A stretch of DNA of 64,000 nt from Ligula intestinalis (Eukaryota; Platyhelminthes; Cestoda; Diphyllobothriidea; Diphyllobothriidae), in contig JAYGXS010000003.1 of NCBI GenBank assembly GCA_036362985.1, positions 32,575,932 through 32,639,931 of the forward strand. The letters are read 5' to 3'. The position numbers and the translations under genes are program-made. How positions within the stretch are numbered: position 1 is the stretch's first letter; each line of letters opens with the position of its first letter. Shown here in pieces: positions 1 to 11,561 of the stretch. The notes under the pieces are model-generated. The model did no database searches. It was not told where the DNA came from and saw only the letters and a program-made list of their open reading frames with translations.

Positions 1-30
1 GCTCTACCGCTAAGCTACAAACGCCCACTT
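1..30 (-). tRNA. possible 5' half of a tRNA or tRNA-like gene, cut by the window edge
   Basis: Read on the minus strand, the first 30 bases hold TA-GCTT-AGCGGTA-GAGC, which matches tRNA positions 8-25: a four-pair D stem (one G-T wobble) and a D loop with the invariant GG. About seven acceptor-stem bases (GCGTTTG) precede it. The anticodon arm and 3' half lie outside the window, so the amino acid cannot be assigned and the acceptor stem cannot be checked. It could equally be the A-box head of a tRNA-derived SINE, which this window has several of. Confidence 0.35.
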
Positions 31-40
31 CACGCCATGA

Positions 41-2640
41 GTTTTATCACACTTGGATCGATATTACCCGCTCAACTTTTCGCTCATATGGAATCCACCA
101 ATACGGGAGAAAGTTGACTGCCCAAGCAGGATTTCCTAAGCAATCATCTAGAATCCACCCTTCTTCTATCAAAAGACGGCTTATCTGCATGAAGTGTTGC
201 CGTTAATACTGGATGCTGTTATAAATTCAGAGATAGACAACAGCTTCAAATGACCCTTTGTTGCGCTTACTTGGAAAATAATTATGCCTTCTTTAAAGGG
301 CATGCCTAGAAAAAGGATACGAATCGACTTAAAACTTTACGACCTCGCAAAGATGTTGAATTTAACCTATCATTGCACTTGGACTCAGGGTTTTTCAAAT
401 TACATGTTTTTGTGTAACGTCTGGGAAATGCCACACCCTTGCACAGTGTTATGACGAAGTGTCATAGTACTCATCGAATTTTACAATTAAGCTGCAACAT
501 ATTGTGTAAATATTAAGCAGCATCGATAAAAAGAAACAAACGATGGTCTTAAAATGAACATTTCAAGGACTTATATATCTTATTTTACGAAAATATTATC
601 AATACCGCAGATAACCGTTGTTTAAGTAAACATTTGAAGAAATTATAACTTCCTGACATATGTATACAAGTGTAATTTTGGTTCCTACAAAATATTTATG
701 TCTAAATAAACGACAAACCTGCAAGATAACCAAGTATTCATTTTTGCAGCATGCAAGTTATACGTAAGACCAGAAAGAGGCTGCTTCTAAGCTGGTATTC
801 TGACGTGAATGGACGATGTTGAATAGTATTACACATTATTTTCTATACAAACTCACATTTTAGCATTTCATTTAACACTTGATGTGATAGCAAAACTCGT
901 TTAATCTTACTTTGATTATATTATTTGCTCAACGTAAACATTTATGAAACCCAAACATGTGCATAGAAGTCTCAAAACTTAATTAACTAAATTAAGTAAC
1001 TAAGTAACTGATTCTACAAATTTTAATTTTAATTTTTAAATCAAAGCTTCTCTTAGTACGCTATCTGGGACCCATTGAAGCATAGAGATGTAAAATAGAA
1101 AACAATATTACTGTGATCGACACGAACAAACTGCAAACAATGACTTTTCATTCTGGTAGAAAGTTAAACCAAGTTAACAGGGTTACTTTGCTCTTTAACA
1201 AGGCCATACGCATGGACTGACATCGACTTTAAACTTTCAAACACCTGACATACTATAATGCTTACCAGCGATATCAATAAACTATAAAAATAAAGTAGTT
1301 TAATTAGTCTGCCTTCCATTATTCTGCTAGTAAGCCTCATTCTTTTATAGTGCCCCAGACTTCGACAGCGCTGAGAATGTATCCAATACATACACCACGC
1401 AAACTAACTAATGAATTATCACTTTTAATTTTAAGGGAAAACTGTACAGCAAAGTATCATACTAGTTAAAGAGGATTAATATCAAAGCTGGACAGTACCG
1501 ATTGCCACGTAGGCATTTTTCAAATACCCACAATCAGTAGCTATGGCATATTCGTTTATGCAACTGAATTTTTTAATTTTGAAATTGAAACCATCAATAT
1601 CAAAAGCCGTATTTATATACTAATTTTTAATTGGCAATATCTATAAACACCTTTATAACTGAAAAAATAAATAGGGAAAGTACCCAAAGCTTGTGAATTT
1701 TTCCTGATTCCCCGCATATTGTAATACAGGTAGTTTCACCAATACTGGTTTCAAGGTATATTATATAATCAATATATTTTCGATTATTGTTGGGCAAGTG
1801 AGACTTTATTGATAGAAACTTATTGAAGCCTAAATCGATATTTAAGGGAGTTTATGACACAGAGGTTATAAAGACTGAGGAGCAGGCATAATATCCACGG
1901 TACTTAGTTCTATACTTAGAACCATGAAAAGCGTTTTGTAGGCATACAATAATTTTTTTATGAGAAGTGCATTCCTAAAATTTTCGGTGAAAAAAGTATT
2001 AATATCAGCTATTATATGTCAGATGAGGAAGAGCAGGTATAAAAAAATTGGTATTTTTTTATTTGCAAGGATATTTAGGAACATGCAATCATGTTAATTA
2101 AAGTATTTTAATGATAATGACCAAGTGCCATATGATTTATTGACCATATTACTTTCAGTTCTTTCAATGAGATCAAACAAAATAGTTTGAGAAAGGCTGA
2201 TAAAGCAGCGTCAAATAAATGTAATAGGGGCAATCCGGAACGAAATACTTTAACATTATTCATTACGCAACGGGAATGGCGGCCAATTCGCCTTCGGTTT
2301 TGTTGGTACTTCTTCCGCACTCATTACCGGTCTCTATACGGATACATTCAAGGATCACGTACAAAACTAGTAGGCGAACGTCTTGCCTGTTCAAATGTTA
2401 ACTCTTCGGTATGGAGGCCTCCACAAATTTAATAAAACAGTCTTTACTCGTCGGTGAGGATCTTCAGACAGAATCTTATCGGGCTCAAATTTAGTATAGA
2501 ACCACAATATGGCGTTCAGAGTGAACACATCTGTGTAAAAGTCTTTGCCCTACATTTCGTCTGGTAATAAAATCGAGTTGTTTAGCACAGGAAAGTTTTA
2601 ATATTTCAAAATGCATCAACTAACAGCTTAAGGAGAGTTT
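41..2640. other. AT-rich stretch, no gene recognised
   Basis: I see only short open frames without recognisable motifs, and AT-rich runs such as those around 1020-1040 and 1560-1680. If the gamma-subunit exon at 2706-2933 has a downstream exon within range, it should lie here on the minus strand. I searched for the second to fourth membrane segments of that family and did not find them, so this is probably intron. Confidence 0.4.
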
Positions 2641-2705
2641 AAATTGAAAAGGTATACTTATGTGCACATACGCCATGACGTATTCCACTGTGTGTTCTTT
2701 GATAC

Positions 2706-2933
2706 TCCCTCCATAAAGGTTTGTTTTTTGCACACCCGCCAAAGTCCCGAGTGCAGAGTGATTAGGAAGCTTCCGTTGGACTTGTCACTCGGTTCACGCT
2801 CCACAGTAAACAGCCAGGAGTCCAACGATATGGCCGCAAATAGAAGGATAAGGGCAAATCCCGCCGATACCCAACTTACAATGTGCAAGAGTTGTTTCTT
2901 GCCTAGCATTCCACCAATGTCATCCAATATCAT
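2706..2933 (-). CDS. first coding exon of a calcium-channel gamma/TARP (stargazin/claudin-type) protein
   Basis: The exon encodes 76 residues from an ATG at 2933. Residues about 16-42 form a hydrophobic first membrane segment that ends in SLDSWLF, matching the TDYWLYS position of stargazins. The start of the extracellular loop follows, with HSGLWRVC at about 61-68. This is the GLW-C signature of claudin, PMP22 and CACNG proteins; the HSGLWR form is typical of gamma subunits. A donor (GGA|GTATCA) follows Glu-Gly at residue 76, close to where vertebrate gamma-subunit exon 1 ends. Family members have four membrane spans and act at the plasma membrane as auxiliary subunits of calcium channels or AMPA receptors. 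Only the first span is here; the remaining exons are not seen and should lie left of the window. An open extension above the ATG has no upstream ATG. A non-gamma claudin-like protein is possible, and the donor is inferred. Confidence 0.68.
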
Positions 2934-2959
2934 TGGTTCAACCAGACAAGACAAGTACT

Positions 2960-4010
2960 TTGGCTAAGAGTCAGTGAGCTACTTCATCACCCTAAGCCCG
3001 GTGGCAGCGGCCACCGAACCCATATACGGCGGTGGTCGATATCGGGAACCCTCCAACACTGCAGAGGGATTTGCTCGTACAGACAGCCCTAGGACGAGAC
3101 CAACCTTTCAGGTGGCTGGGCTTGATGTAGCCCGCCTCTTCATACACGCGCACAGGAATTCCTTATTGAGAAGAGGGAAGAAAAATGCAGCTTTTCACGC
3201 TTTAACGTAATCCCCTGCTATCTGGTCTTCTTCGCATTTGTGTGTCTCTCTCTATGTCTTCCGCTGTTCTGCTCCAAGAGCATTCAAATGCGGCTGTGGG
3301 TGCTGTCAGCAGGGCTTGGTAGCAGCAGCAGCTGATAGAAAACCAGGCCTTTTCCCAATAAACCACAGCTGCAGCACCTTCGAAGTTCGTTCAGAAGGCG
3401 GCGGTGATCGCAGACGAATGCGCTGATATTATCACAACACTAAGTCCTCCATTTTCAGCATCGTTTCTCCGCATAGCCACTCAGTGAGAGCGTACATGCG
3501 CAGGCGTGAGCCGATTTACTTTCGACCTGTGGTGGTAGCGCGGAGTCCTGAAGCGTGGAGACAGACGCTTGGGGATTTGCGCGTGCGCGCGTGCTCCTGC
3601 GCCTGGAGGGTGAGCCTGTTAGAGAACGCGGGCTGGAGACAGTCGGCCGAGCGGGCGGGTGGACGGAGGGGTTTGTTGGCACGTGTGTGTGTCTGTGTGC
3701 GTTCTGTGTGAGTAACAAGAGGAGGAGAAGGAGGAGTAAGAGGGAAGAGAAGTAATAATGTCCTTTTGCTCTGCCTCTCTATTCGCCTCCACTCTGGCAC
3801 ATACGAAGTGGGTGGGGGTGAGGGTGGAGTGGTACTTTTGAAACCTGCATTGTGGACGTTTGCACATCTCCCTCGTGGCGATCAGCTGTCGCTGGTGCAG
3901 GTCTAGAGGTGGAGTGAGCTAAGAAGTTCGGGGGGTCGGATGACAGAAGGGTTGGCGAAAAATCCCTCGAGTTTTGTTTTTCCAACCCAGTTTAAGTGCG
4001 TTCAAGGGGA
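2960..4010. other. GC- and CpG-richer region upstream of the gamma-subunit exon
   Basis: Base composition changes sharply here: CG dinucleotides are frequent, especially 3480-3660, and there is a GT-rich tract at about 3675-3710 followed by purine-rich GGAGGAG runs. It lies directly 5' of the minus-strand exon at 2933, so it may hold the promoter or 5' untranslated region of that gene. This is inference from position and composition. Open frames on both strands look like low-complexity shadows. Confidence 0.3.
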
Positions 4011-6254
4011 GAAAAGTTACCGTGCACTACACTATCCTGCAAACTGGGCAATTTGGATTCGTAGAATTGTGGCCAATATATCAAAATTTTAGACATAACG
4101 GCGGGTTTTGAGAATTTGAGAGCTCGGCTAACTGCCTTCTACCCTGTTTTGAGTGATCAACCCAGTCTGCAAGTAATTAATACACTGACGGGTCGTATCA
4201 GGTGTATGCAACAATTTTATGAGATAGAAAGCAAGCAATTTGTCGCTGGCTCTAAAAGCCCTTGGGTTAATTCCCGGGCCCACTCATGCCCATTCACTCG
4301 CTTATTAATCTTCATTTATTTAAGAGACATGCAACCGTTTTTCATGGAGGAGTTCTTAAAGGCACAATCTACCATGGCTATCAAATATGCTGAAATCTAT
4401 GTCGTACTGATCAATATTAATGGCTGCAATAAAGTAACATCAATTATCCAATCTCAAAAAAAGGCAGGATTTTATCCTCACATAATATAAAGGAATTACT
4501 ATTTAAATTAACTTCTAGTTTTGCCGTGTTCTCACGCGCGTTATCCCCCTCAGTGCGAAAACTGCCCGATGTTCTTATGGTATAGTCTTGCAGGACCTCC
4601 TTGATTCTCTTAAAATGAATGGAAGTATCGGCCAGATAAGTGCGACTCCTTTGACATTTATGTACATATTTTATTACGCATAAGACAAATGCTTCCTAAA
4701 AGACCCTACGTAACTGCTTTTGGACAGCAGTAACTAGTTCTGGCTCAAATAAAAGAAAACTCTGAAATACCTCTTTCTAAATTCCTGTCAGTTATAACCC
4801 CTGCCTTTTCTGATCAATTGCAATAATACTCTGAATGTTGATTTACATTTATTTAATTCTATCAATATTCAATTAATGCACTTTATGATTCTAAATTGCT
4901 CCATGTAAGACCTTTCGCCAAAATTTGGCATCGTTTGTGGCGCAAGTTTGCGTACAAGGGAAACTTTTTTAGCCCTCTGGATATAACGTTGACCTGCTGT
5001 GTAAGAAAACGAAAAATCGGAATTTTTTGAACTGTGCTTTCTAGTTAATTTTTATGTCGGCTTATAAAATATACACAGCCTTATGAAATTCTGAGGAGGT
5101 TCGGAAATAATCAAATAAGAGAAAACTTGAGTTCATAGATCCCAGTAGAAAGCCAAAAGGTATAATTGTAATAGTTGCACGTAAAAGTGATTCATGAAGG
5201 CTAATGGGGATTTTAAATAGGCTATCTATGGAATAAATCTCACTTTCTTGAAAAAAGGCCCTTACGAGAGTTGATGGCCAGTTTACTCTGACATAAAACT
5301 AATAAGCCACGCGTTTTTCGGTACGCTAGTACAACAGAAACCACGAAATTTCATCCATGTATTTACATAGCTATTTCGGTTTCTGACCCACTTGAATGCC
5401 TACACAGTTGGTATGGCAGCGTGTGAACTGTAATCTAGATTTTTTCAAATTTTATTCCGTAAATATGTGACAATCTTTCCTAGCAGGCGCGCAGTTGGCA
5501 AGCTAGTCAGAAAAGTTACTTCCCACGATATGGGATATTCCCAAGCGCAGCCGACAGGAATATGCGCTGGTGGCCTAACGCAGAGGGACTGTAGTAAGTG
5601 AGTGTTTAGAATTACGGACTCCTGGCGCGGCTTTCGAATTTGAGCCACCCATTTTCTTTGCTCTCAATTCACTTGGGAATTTATTTTCCTATACCATCGT
5701 TTCTAATCCTCTGCTTTGTTAGTCTGCATTTGTGATCATGAGGTCATATCTACAGTACACTGGTACCTTTTTAAGTGCACGAAAACAAGTTATTTTATCT
5801 AAAACCTATCACCATCCCAATATTTGTCAAATGCGGCCAATCTGTCGCATATGCAATTCACCAACAGCACCAACATCGAGAAGTCTCCGTAGGATGACAA
5901 CACAAAGAAAAAAGCGTGTGAAGAAGTGAAAATGGAGAAGTTGAAAGCCGATCTGTCTCCATAGTTGATGTGAATGTCGTGAAAAACTTAACTTGTGAGC
6001 ATTGCATGACCCTTTACCTTTGTCCTTCTAAAATGACCCTTTATTTACCTTTCCATCTGTTCTCCGTGAATGGAGCCATTTTTGCTGAAAAGGTAGGTTT
6101 GAAAAATCCTCAATATAGCATTCTTCTTCTCTTCACTCTCTGCATAAACTAATACTGCTAAGTTTTAATAGGCATCAAAATAACTTTGCAGTTCTTACGT
6201 TGCTTCAGAATACGGTGCATGATCTCGTAGCCTTGCTATCAACTACATTTTAGT
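4011..6254. other. no gene recognised
   Basis: AT-rich DNA with only short, motif-free open frames. The longest (4116-4490, plus) starts at TTG, not ATG, and has no recognisable domain. Confidence 0.4.
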
Positions 6255-6614
6255 CAGCTAGTGTTGCTGGCAAAGAAAAAGGAGCTAAGAATGACCGTTT
6301 GTGGATTATAAGCCGTCATACCCATCCCCCAACTGGTGCACCACTCGAGACTCGAACTCGCGACATTTTTTGATCAGTGTCAACCGCCCTAAGAATTGAG
6401 CCACGAGTTCGTTGTCTCACCACTTGAAGTCAGACCATATTGACACTCTTTTATGAACGTTCGCCTGACTACTAACGGAAATCATCAGTCCCGCTCTGCC
6501 CTGGGCCTCGACAGAGGCTTCGACAGCCGTGACAGCTCGAAGTAAGTAGATAGTATTGCCAGCAAAGACAAGAGAGACGGGAAGGGTAATTTCTGGCTTA
6601 TTAGCCGTCATCAG
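6255..6614 (-). repeat. tRNA-derived SINE-like repeat, copy A (more than one unit)
   Basis: On the minus strand a tRNA-like head occupies about 6412-6346, with an A-box-like GTGGCTCAATTC and a B-box-like GAGTTCGAGTCTC. It is flanked on both sides by related body sequence: the motif around GACGGCTAATAAGCCAG occurs at about 6612 and again, diverged, at about 6320. The two occurrences are about 290 bases apart, so the copy spans roughly 1.2 units. Related copies lie at 20,335-20,622 and 42,123-42,610. Confidence 0.7.
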
Positions 6615-9600
6615 CCAGTGAAGTTAATAGGTCAAAAATCGTGAGTTGGTCTGCTTGGCACAACGACCTTGCGTAGAATTAAGTATTATTGTGCAGGAAA
6701 AAGGTCTACTTCCCTGTTTATGCAAACGTTCACCTCATCAGACGTAGCGAAACTTCATGGCATCCAGTTGTCCATAATGATGGGTTTAAATGCACTCTCA
6801 GAAAACCCACTCGTTCTCGTTTATCACAATGCATATGCAGCCCGATATGCTAGCTGTTTCACTCCTAGTATCTTAAAATATACAGTAATTTAATCAACTA
6901 ACTTAAAAATATTTAGGAAAAAAGTGTCTTATCTCACATCAGAGCTCAATTTTTATCTGTGTACACGCTGCTGTCTTTTTGGAAATCTAACGAGCCAGTT
7001 CTCATTGTTCTCACTTAAATTTTAGATTTGTTTGCATTTAATAGAGCGCAATCAGAGATGGAAGGTCTTACCACTTGTACTTAACCAATTCATAATTCGT
7101 CAAAACTGCCCTCTGCTCGCCCAAAGTACGCAGTTCTGCCATTGAGAGTGCCCAGTGCCATGCATGTTTTGCATTCCTCGCGATTTTTATGATGCGGATC
7201 ACATATAGATTGGTCATATTTCCTGTTAAACGCTTTCACTCCTTTCAGTACAAAGAGCTTATAATCGTTCACTTAACATACCTGTGGACGTTGGACGTTC
7301 TGTGAAAGGTGCCCAAAGAGAGGTTGTCGGTCATTGAACTCGCAAGATGCTAATGAAAATTCGGGATCACGTTATCGCTGAGGACGCATCACTGAAGTCC
7401 ACTTTTAATACGGCTTAAGGGGCAGCAAAATTTCAAAATATCCCAGACGTGTTAGGATTCTGTATTTTGAATTTGCCTTTTTAAATTTGTTTCTATTGAC
7501 TTTCGAGGCCCTTTTAAATTCAAAAATATTTCTTGTTAAATTTCGTTAAAATAACATCCCCTTTGTCCGCCTTTATAGTAAACAACGTCTAATGCAAATT
7601 TATGTTCAATTAAAGGATGTATTTATGCTTGGAAAGTATTTAAATTGCCGAAAAATTTGGAGCATGAACTGCCATAGCCTCAGCATTTACTAATTCCATT
7701 CAAAAAAGTATATGCTTCCCATATTGAAAACTTACGATACAGTCATTTGTGCTTTTAGGGCAAGAGAATAAAGTACTACTACTCATAAAATTGCAATGAA
7801 TATCGAATAGGTTGTAAATTTCGTAGGTAGTCGAATTATAGGGAAAGCTTGAATGCTATTTGAATTTATATTGCACAATATTCAAAAATCGCATAATTAC
7901 GAAACTCGAAAGGTAAGCATATTCTTCATTTGAGTATATAATACGGGGAACATATCTTTTTTATCAAATATGTACCAGAGTGAATATTTTGAAGCATCTC
8001 CTCACTAAAATGAATTTTAGTTAATATCGACATCGGAAATCAACAGAGATATGCATTCCGCTTTTGTATTCCTTATTTAACGAGTGCGGATTAAAGGCAA
8101 TTTCTGCCTGGTCATAAAAGACACTAGGCTTGGAGCAGATTAAATTTGAACGCAAAGGCGTTGATCATTTTCAAAATAAAAATTCCGTCCATGAGCAAAC
8201 TCTCATGCCGGTTGCACCCAATTAAGTATGTTGAAAGTTTATTCACACATTGGGTTACGAGACGCGCTTGGCCCCCATTTATTTAGGTGCAATCAAGAGC
8301 CCACGAAGACAGTCTTATTGCCATCGTAAATATGTACAGAAAGAAGCATCAACAAACACAATCCTCAGGTGCTACAAATCCGCGGTTTGCTGTGCCCAAC
8401 TGATGATGGCCCATGAGACAGAAGCGGTCATTCCAGTTTCCCTTATTTTACACGGCCATTATCACTTTTCGATTTCCATGCCGGCTGAGCATGTCTCGAA
8501 ACCAGAATGACGAATGAAGTCATGAGAAAGAAGTCTTTGCTCTTTAACGAAACGCACAGACTCTTGACCTCCGTACTTGCCTACCCAAATATTTTACACC
8601 GAATGAAATGTGAAAAATAGACATTTGCCTGGAAAAAAAAGATGACAAATAATAGAACAAACACCGAAAATGCTTTGCTTAACTTTTAACCTTTTAATTT
8701 TTAAGGTAGATTAACTGCTAATCCCAAATTTTCCCAAGATACAAAACGCGACAAATCTCATACACAAATGACAGATTTGCAGTGGCTGTCGTTTCTGACG
8801 TTGGTAATCAAGAAGCTCGCCAGGCTCAAATAGGCACAGGTAAGCTGCCGTCTATTTAAAGGCCTTTTGGTTAAGTATAGCAGAATTAACGATTTATAAT
8901 ATACTTCACGGAAAAGTGACCCATTGCCTTCTTGATTTTTTGCAAAACACAGTGATTGTCTTGTATTTTTAGTTAGACCCAGAAATAAGTGTCCCCAAAC
9001 GGGATGCCTTGCGCTGACTTCCAGAGAGATTAGGGTTACTACTAAGGTGCCACTCACATTTTGGATTAGTATTAGCCTTACATTTGGGATTTGAGATAAT
9101 AGTACGATTATGGTAAGGTCAAAAAGTACTTTGTCTTCCGCGAGATTATTGCAAAGCAACCTTCATTACTGGGGAGGGGATTTCAATTCCCATGCCTCAA
9201 AGCATTTTTACGGATATGTTGCGAACCTTCAAATAAAAATAAAAATATTTTACCTTACGGATTTGGTATGGGTAATATAGGGATTTGATAATAAATTTTG
9301 CTGACAGTTGTATTGCTCATGTAAATAATCTGAAATTCTGTTAAAAATATTTGTTTTGCTTTTCTCACAAGCGCACGATAAGACTACTATCCTTCTGAGA
9401 ATTTTATGTTTTCCAATTACACTACTCTATGAGGAGGCATGAAATAAACCTCAGACCCTACTTTAGTATACACTATTTGTTCACATTTTCTTAAACGCTG
9501 ATCAAAACGTTTTCCAATTAATGGGCAAAAGAGGAAATAAAGGCTTTTAGACCAACTTATTTACATGAAAGGTAAAAATAGAACCCCACCGTATAACACA

Positions 9601-10384
9601 TGCGTCCGTTGGCGTTATGATCTAAAGAACATTGACTTTTTTGATTTTCTTATGCATTAGAGAGGCCGGTAAATTATAATAGGTTCACAAGGGGTTTACC
9701 AACAAAGTATTGGTGCTTTTAATATAACAATAAGAAATAGCAAAATCCAGCTACCCAAGGCTTGACACTGAAAAAATTGATTATTTTTGGAAAAAAGGAG
9801 ATGCCTTGAAATGTTAAATGTTAATTTAAAAGGTTAAAAACATAACTTAGAACACCGAAGAGTGTGAACGACTGAGTCAGACAAAAATAGATTTTTCTAA
9901 CTTAATTTATAAAATTCGTTATCCGATTCTTAAACTTAACCATCCATACACCATTCTGCTAGAGTATTCGGTGACATAAATACAAAAAACAGACCAACTT
10001 TGTGAAAGTATGAAATTCGTTATCGAAGGCACGTACGCAAGCTGTTGTTTCTCGTGTCCCGTGCACAAATCCACACAGATGACCAAATAATATGCAACTG
10101 AATGAAACTCCTCGTTAATAAAAATCAACATAAAGTCAATTGGAAAAGTGCAAGAAGAAATAGAAATAGTAGGAGGTTTATCAGAATCAGAAAGTCGTAG
10201 GGGAAAGTTTAAAATCTTCAAAATGCACATAATCATAGAAAATAAGCAAACTCCATCGATAGGATTAAGCAAGACCTGCTCACAAAAGCAACCGAGTAAA
10301 TACTGCAAAAACGTACTGAGAATAGTTTTAGGCCAATGTCCACCAGGAAGTAATATGGTAGGACGTTTAAAAAAGACAAATGTG
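6615..10384. other. no gene recognised
   Basis: AT-rich DNA. The longest frame (8758-9159, minus) has no recognisable motif, and I see no credible exon with paired splice sites. Confidence 0.4.
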
Positions 10385-10490
10385 AGGAGAATGAGAAAAT
10401 GGGATTGCTGCGATATTACTTGTATTCGCCTGAAGCTCCTTAAGCAGTCGCGGATTGTTCATCAAAGACTTAAGCAGAAACAGGTTTCTG
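10385..10490 (+). repeat. short dispersed repeat fragment, related to 33,725-33,835
   Basis: The segment containing GCGGATTGTTCATCAAAGAC, followed by TTAAGCAGAAA and GTTTCTG, corresponds to a diverged version at 33,775-33,830 (GCGGATTCCTCATCAGAGAC followed by ATAAGCAGAAA). The upstream 50 bases are also weakly alike. The parent element is not recognised. Confidence 0.45.
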
Positions 10491-10984
10491 TTACAATAGT
10501 TTAATATGTATGATATGTTTCAAAACGGGGACGTAAAAATTTCATTCGTCTTCATTTTAGTTGAATTGTTAGACAAAATCGAAGTAGTGTTGGATTAAGT
10601 GTGCAAGTATGGATACCAGAAAAGCAAAATCAAACATGTTGAGAGACCCATCAGCAATTACAAAATCAAATTAAAATTAGTGGCTACAATTATGAGCGTA
10701 TCACTTTCTGCGTTTGAATTGAATATTATGTACGCAAAATAACTCTTTACTTTCCAGCGATCATGCCATCCGACAATTTTTCTAGGAACCTTGCAATATT
10801 AGTAAATAATGCCCTGTTTTTTAACGTAATAAGTTGATTATGCAAAGCTTTCATGAAATCACAGTGTTTTCGAAAGTTTTTTATTTAGATGACTTTGCAG
10901 TACGTATTTTTCACTCAAAAAAACATAAACTACGGTTGCAGAATCAATGTTACATAAATGCCTCGAATAAGTTGGACAAGAAAC

Positions 10985-11561
10985 GGCAAAATTAACTTAT
11001 GTAGGCACACTCATATTCCCCTAGTCCCAGCATTTTGCCCCACAAAAACAGTGGTTATAGAGTGTTGGGAGGTAGAAAAATAGGATAGACAGAGAAAAAA
11101 AGTTTTAGAAGCAAGCGTAGAGTGAGAAAAAATGTAATCGAATTCGCTAACCGCGGCCGCTGGGAGTAAATTGTTTCGCATGTAAATTGAAGGTAAGCAC
11201 GGCGCCTAGCACCACGAACTATACTTATCTACATCCAGAACGGTTAGTTGGATCTCATGTAAGTTGAAGTAGATGACCTCCTAACCAGCATTTCAATTTT
11301 TCGGGAAATTCAAGAAACCTGCAATTTGATGATTGGGTTTTTGCGCAATAAGATTAACGATAATGCAGGTTAGGAAAATCTACAGATATAAATTGTCAAC
11401 ACTTCTAAATACAGTAAGATAAAAATGCATTTAGCATTTATTAAAGTATTTTCCACTGCGTGTCCTAATTCCCCACTCATAAAACCTATAACCACTGTTT
11501 TCGAAGAAAAACATGCAGGGAGTACGGATGAGTGAGTGGGCCTACATAAGCTACTGTTGCC
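10985..11561 (+). mobile_element. non-autonomous TIR element (MITE-like), copy 1
   Basis: About 577 bp bounded by terminal inverted repeats of roughly 75-80 bp. The left arm starts GGCAAAATTAACTTATGTAG and the right arm, reverse-complemented, starts GGCAACAGTAGCTTATGTAG; both later contain AAAACAGTGGTTATAG. The flanks are CAAGAAAC (10,977-10,984) and CAAGGAAC (11,562-11,569), a 7-of-8 match that looks like an 8-bp target-site duplication. Eight-bp duplications are typical of hAT-superfamily transposons. No transposase frame is present. The internal part (about 11,140-11,375) matches the reverse complement of 23,830-24,062. Confidence 0.72.

Noticed and set aside
3455..3867. Overlapping Thr/His/Arg-rich and Cys/Val-rich frames on both strands
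   Set aside because: They are translations of a GT/GA-rich low-complexity tract, open in several frames at once.
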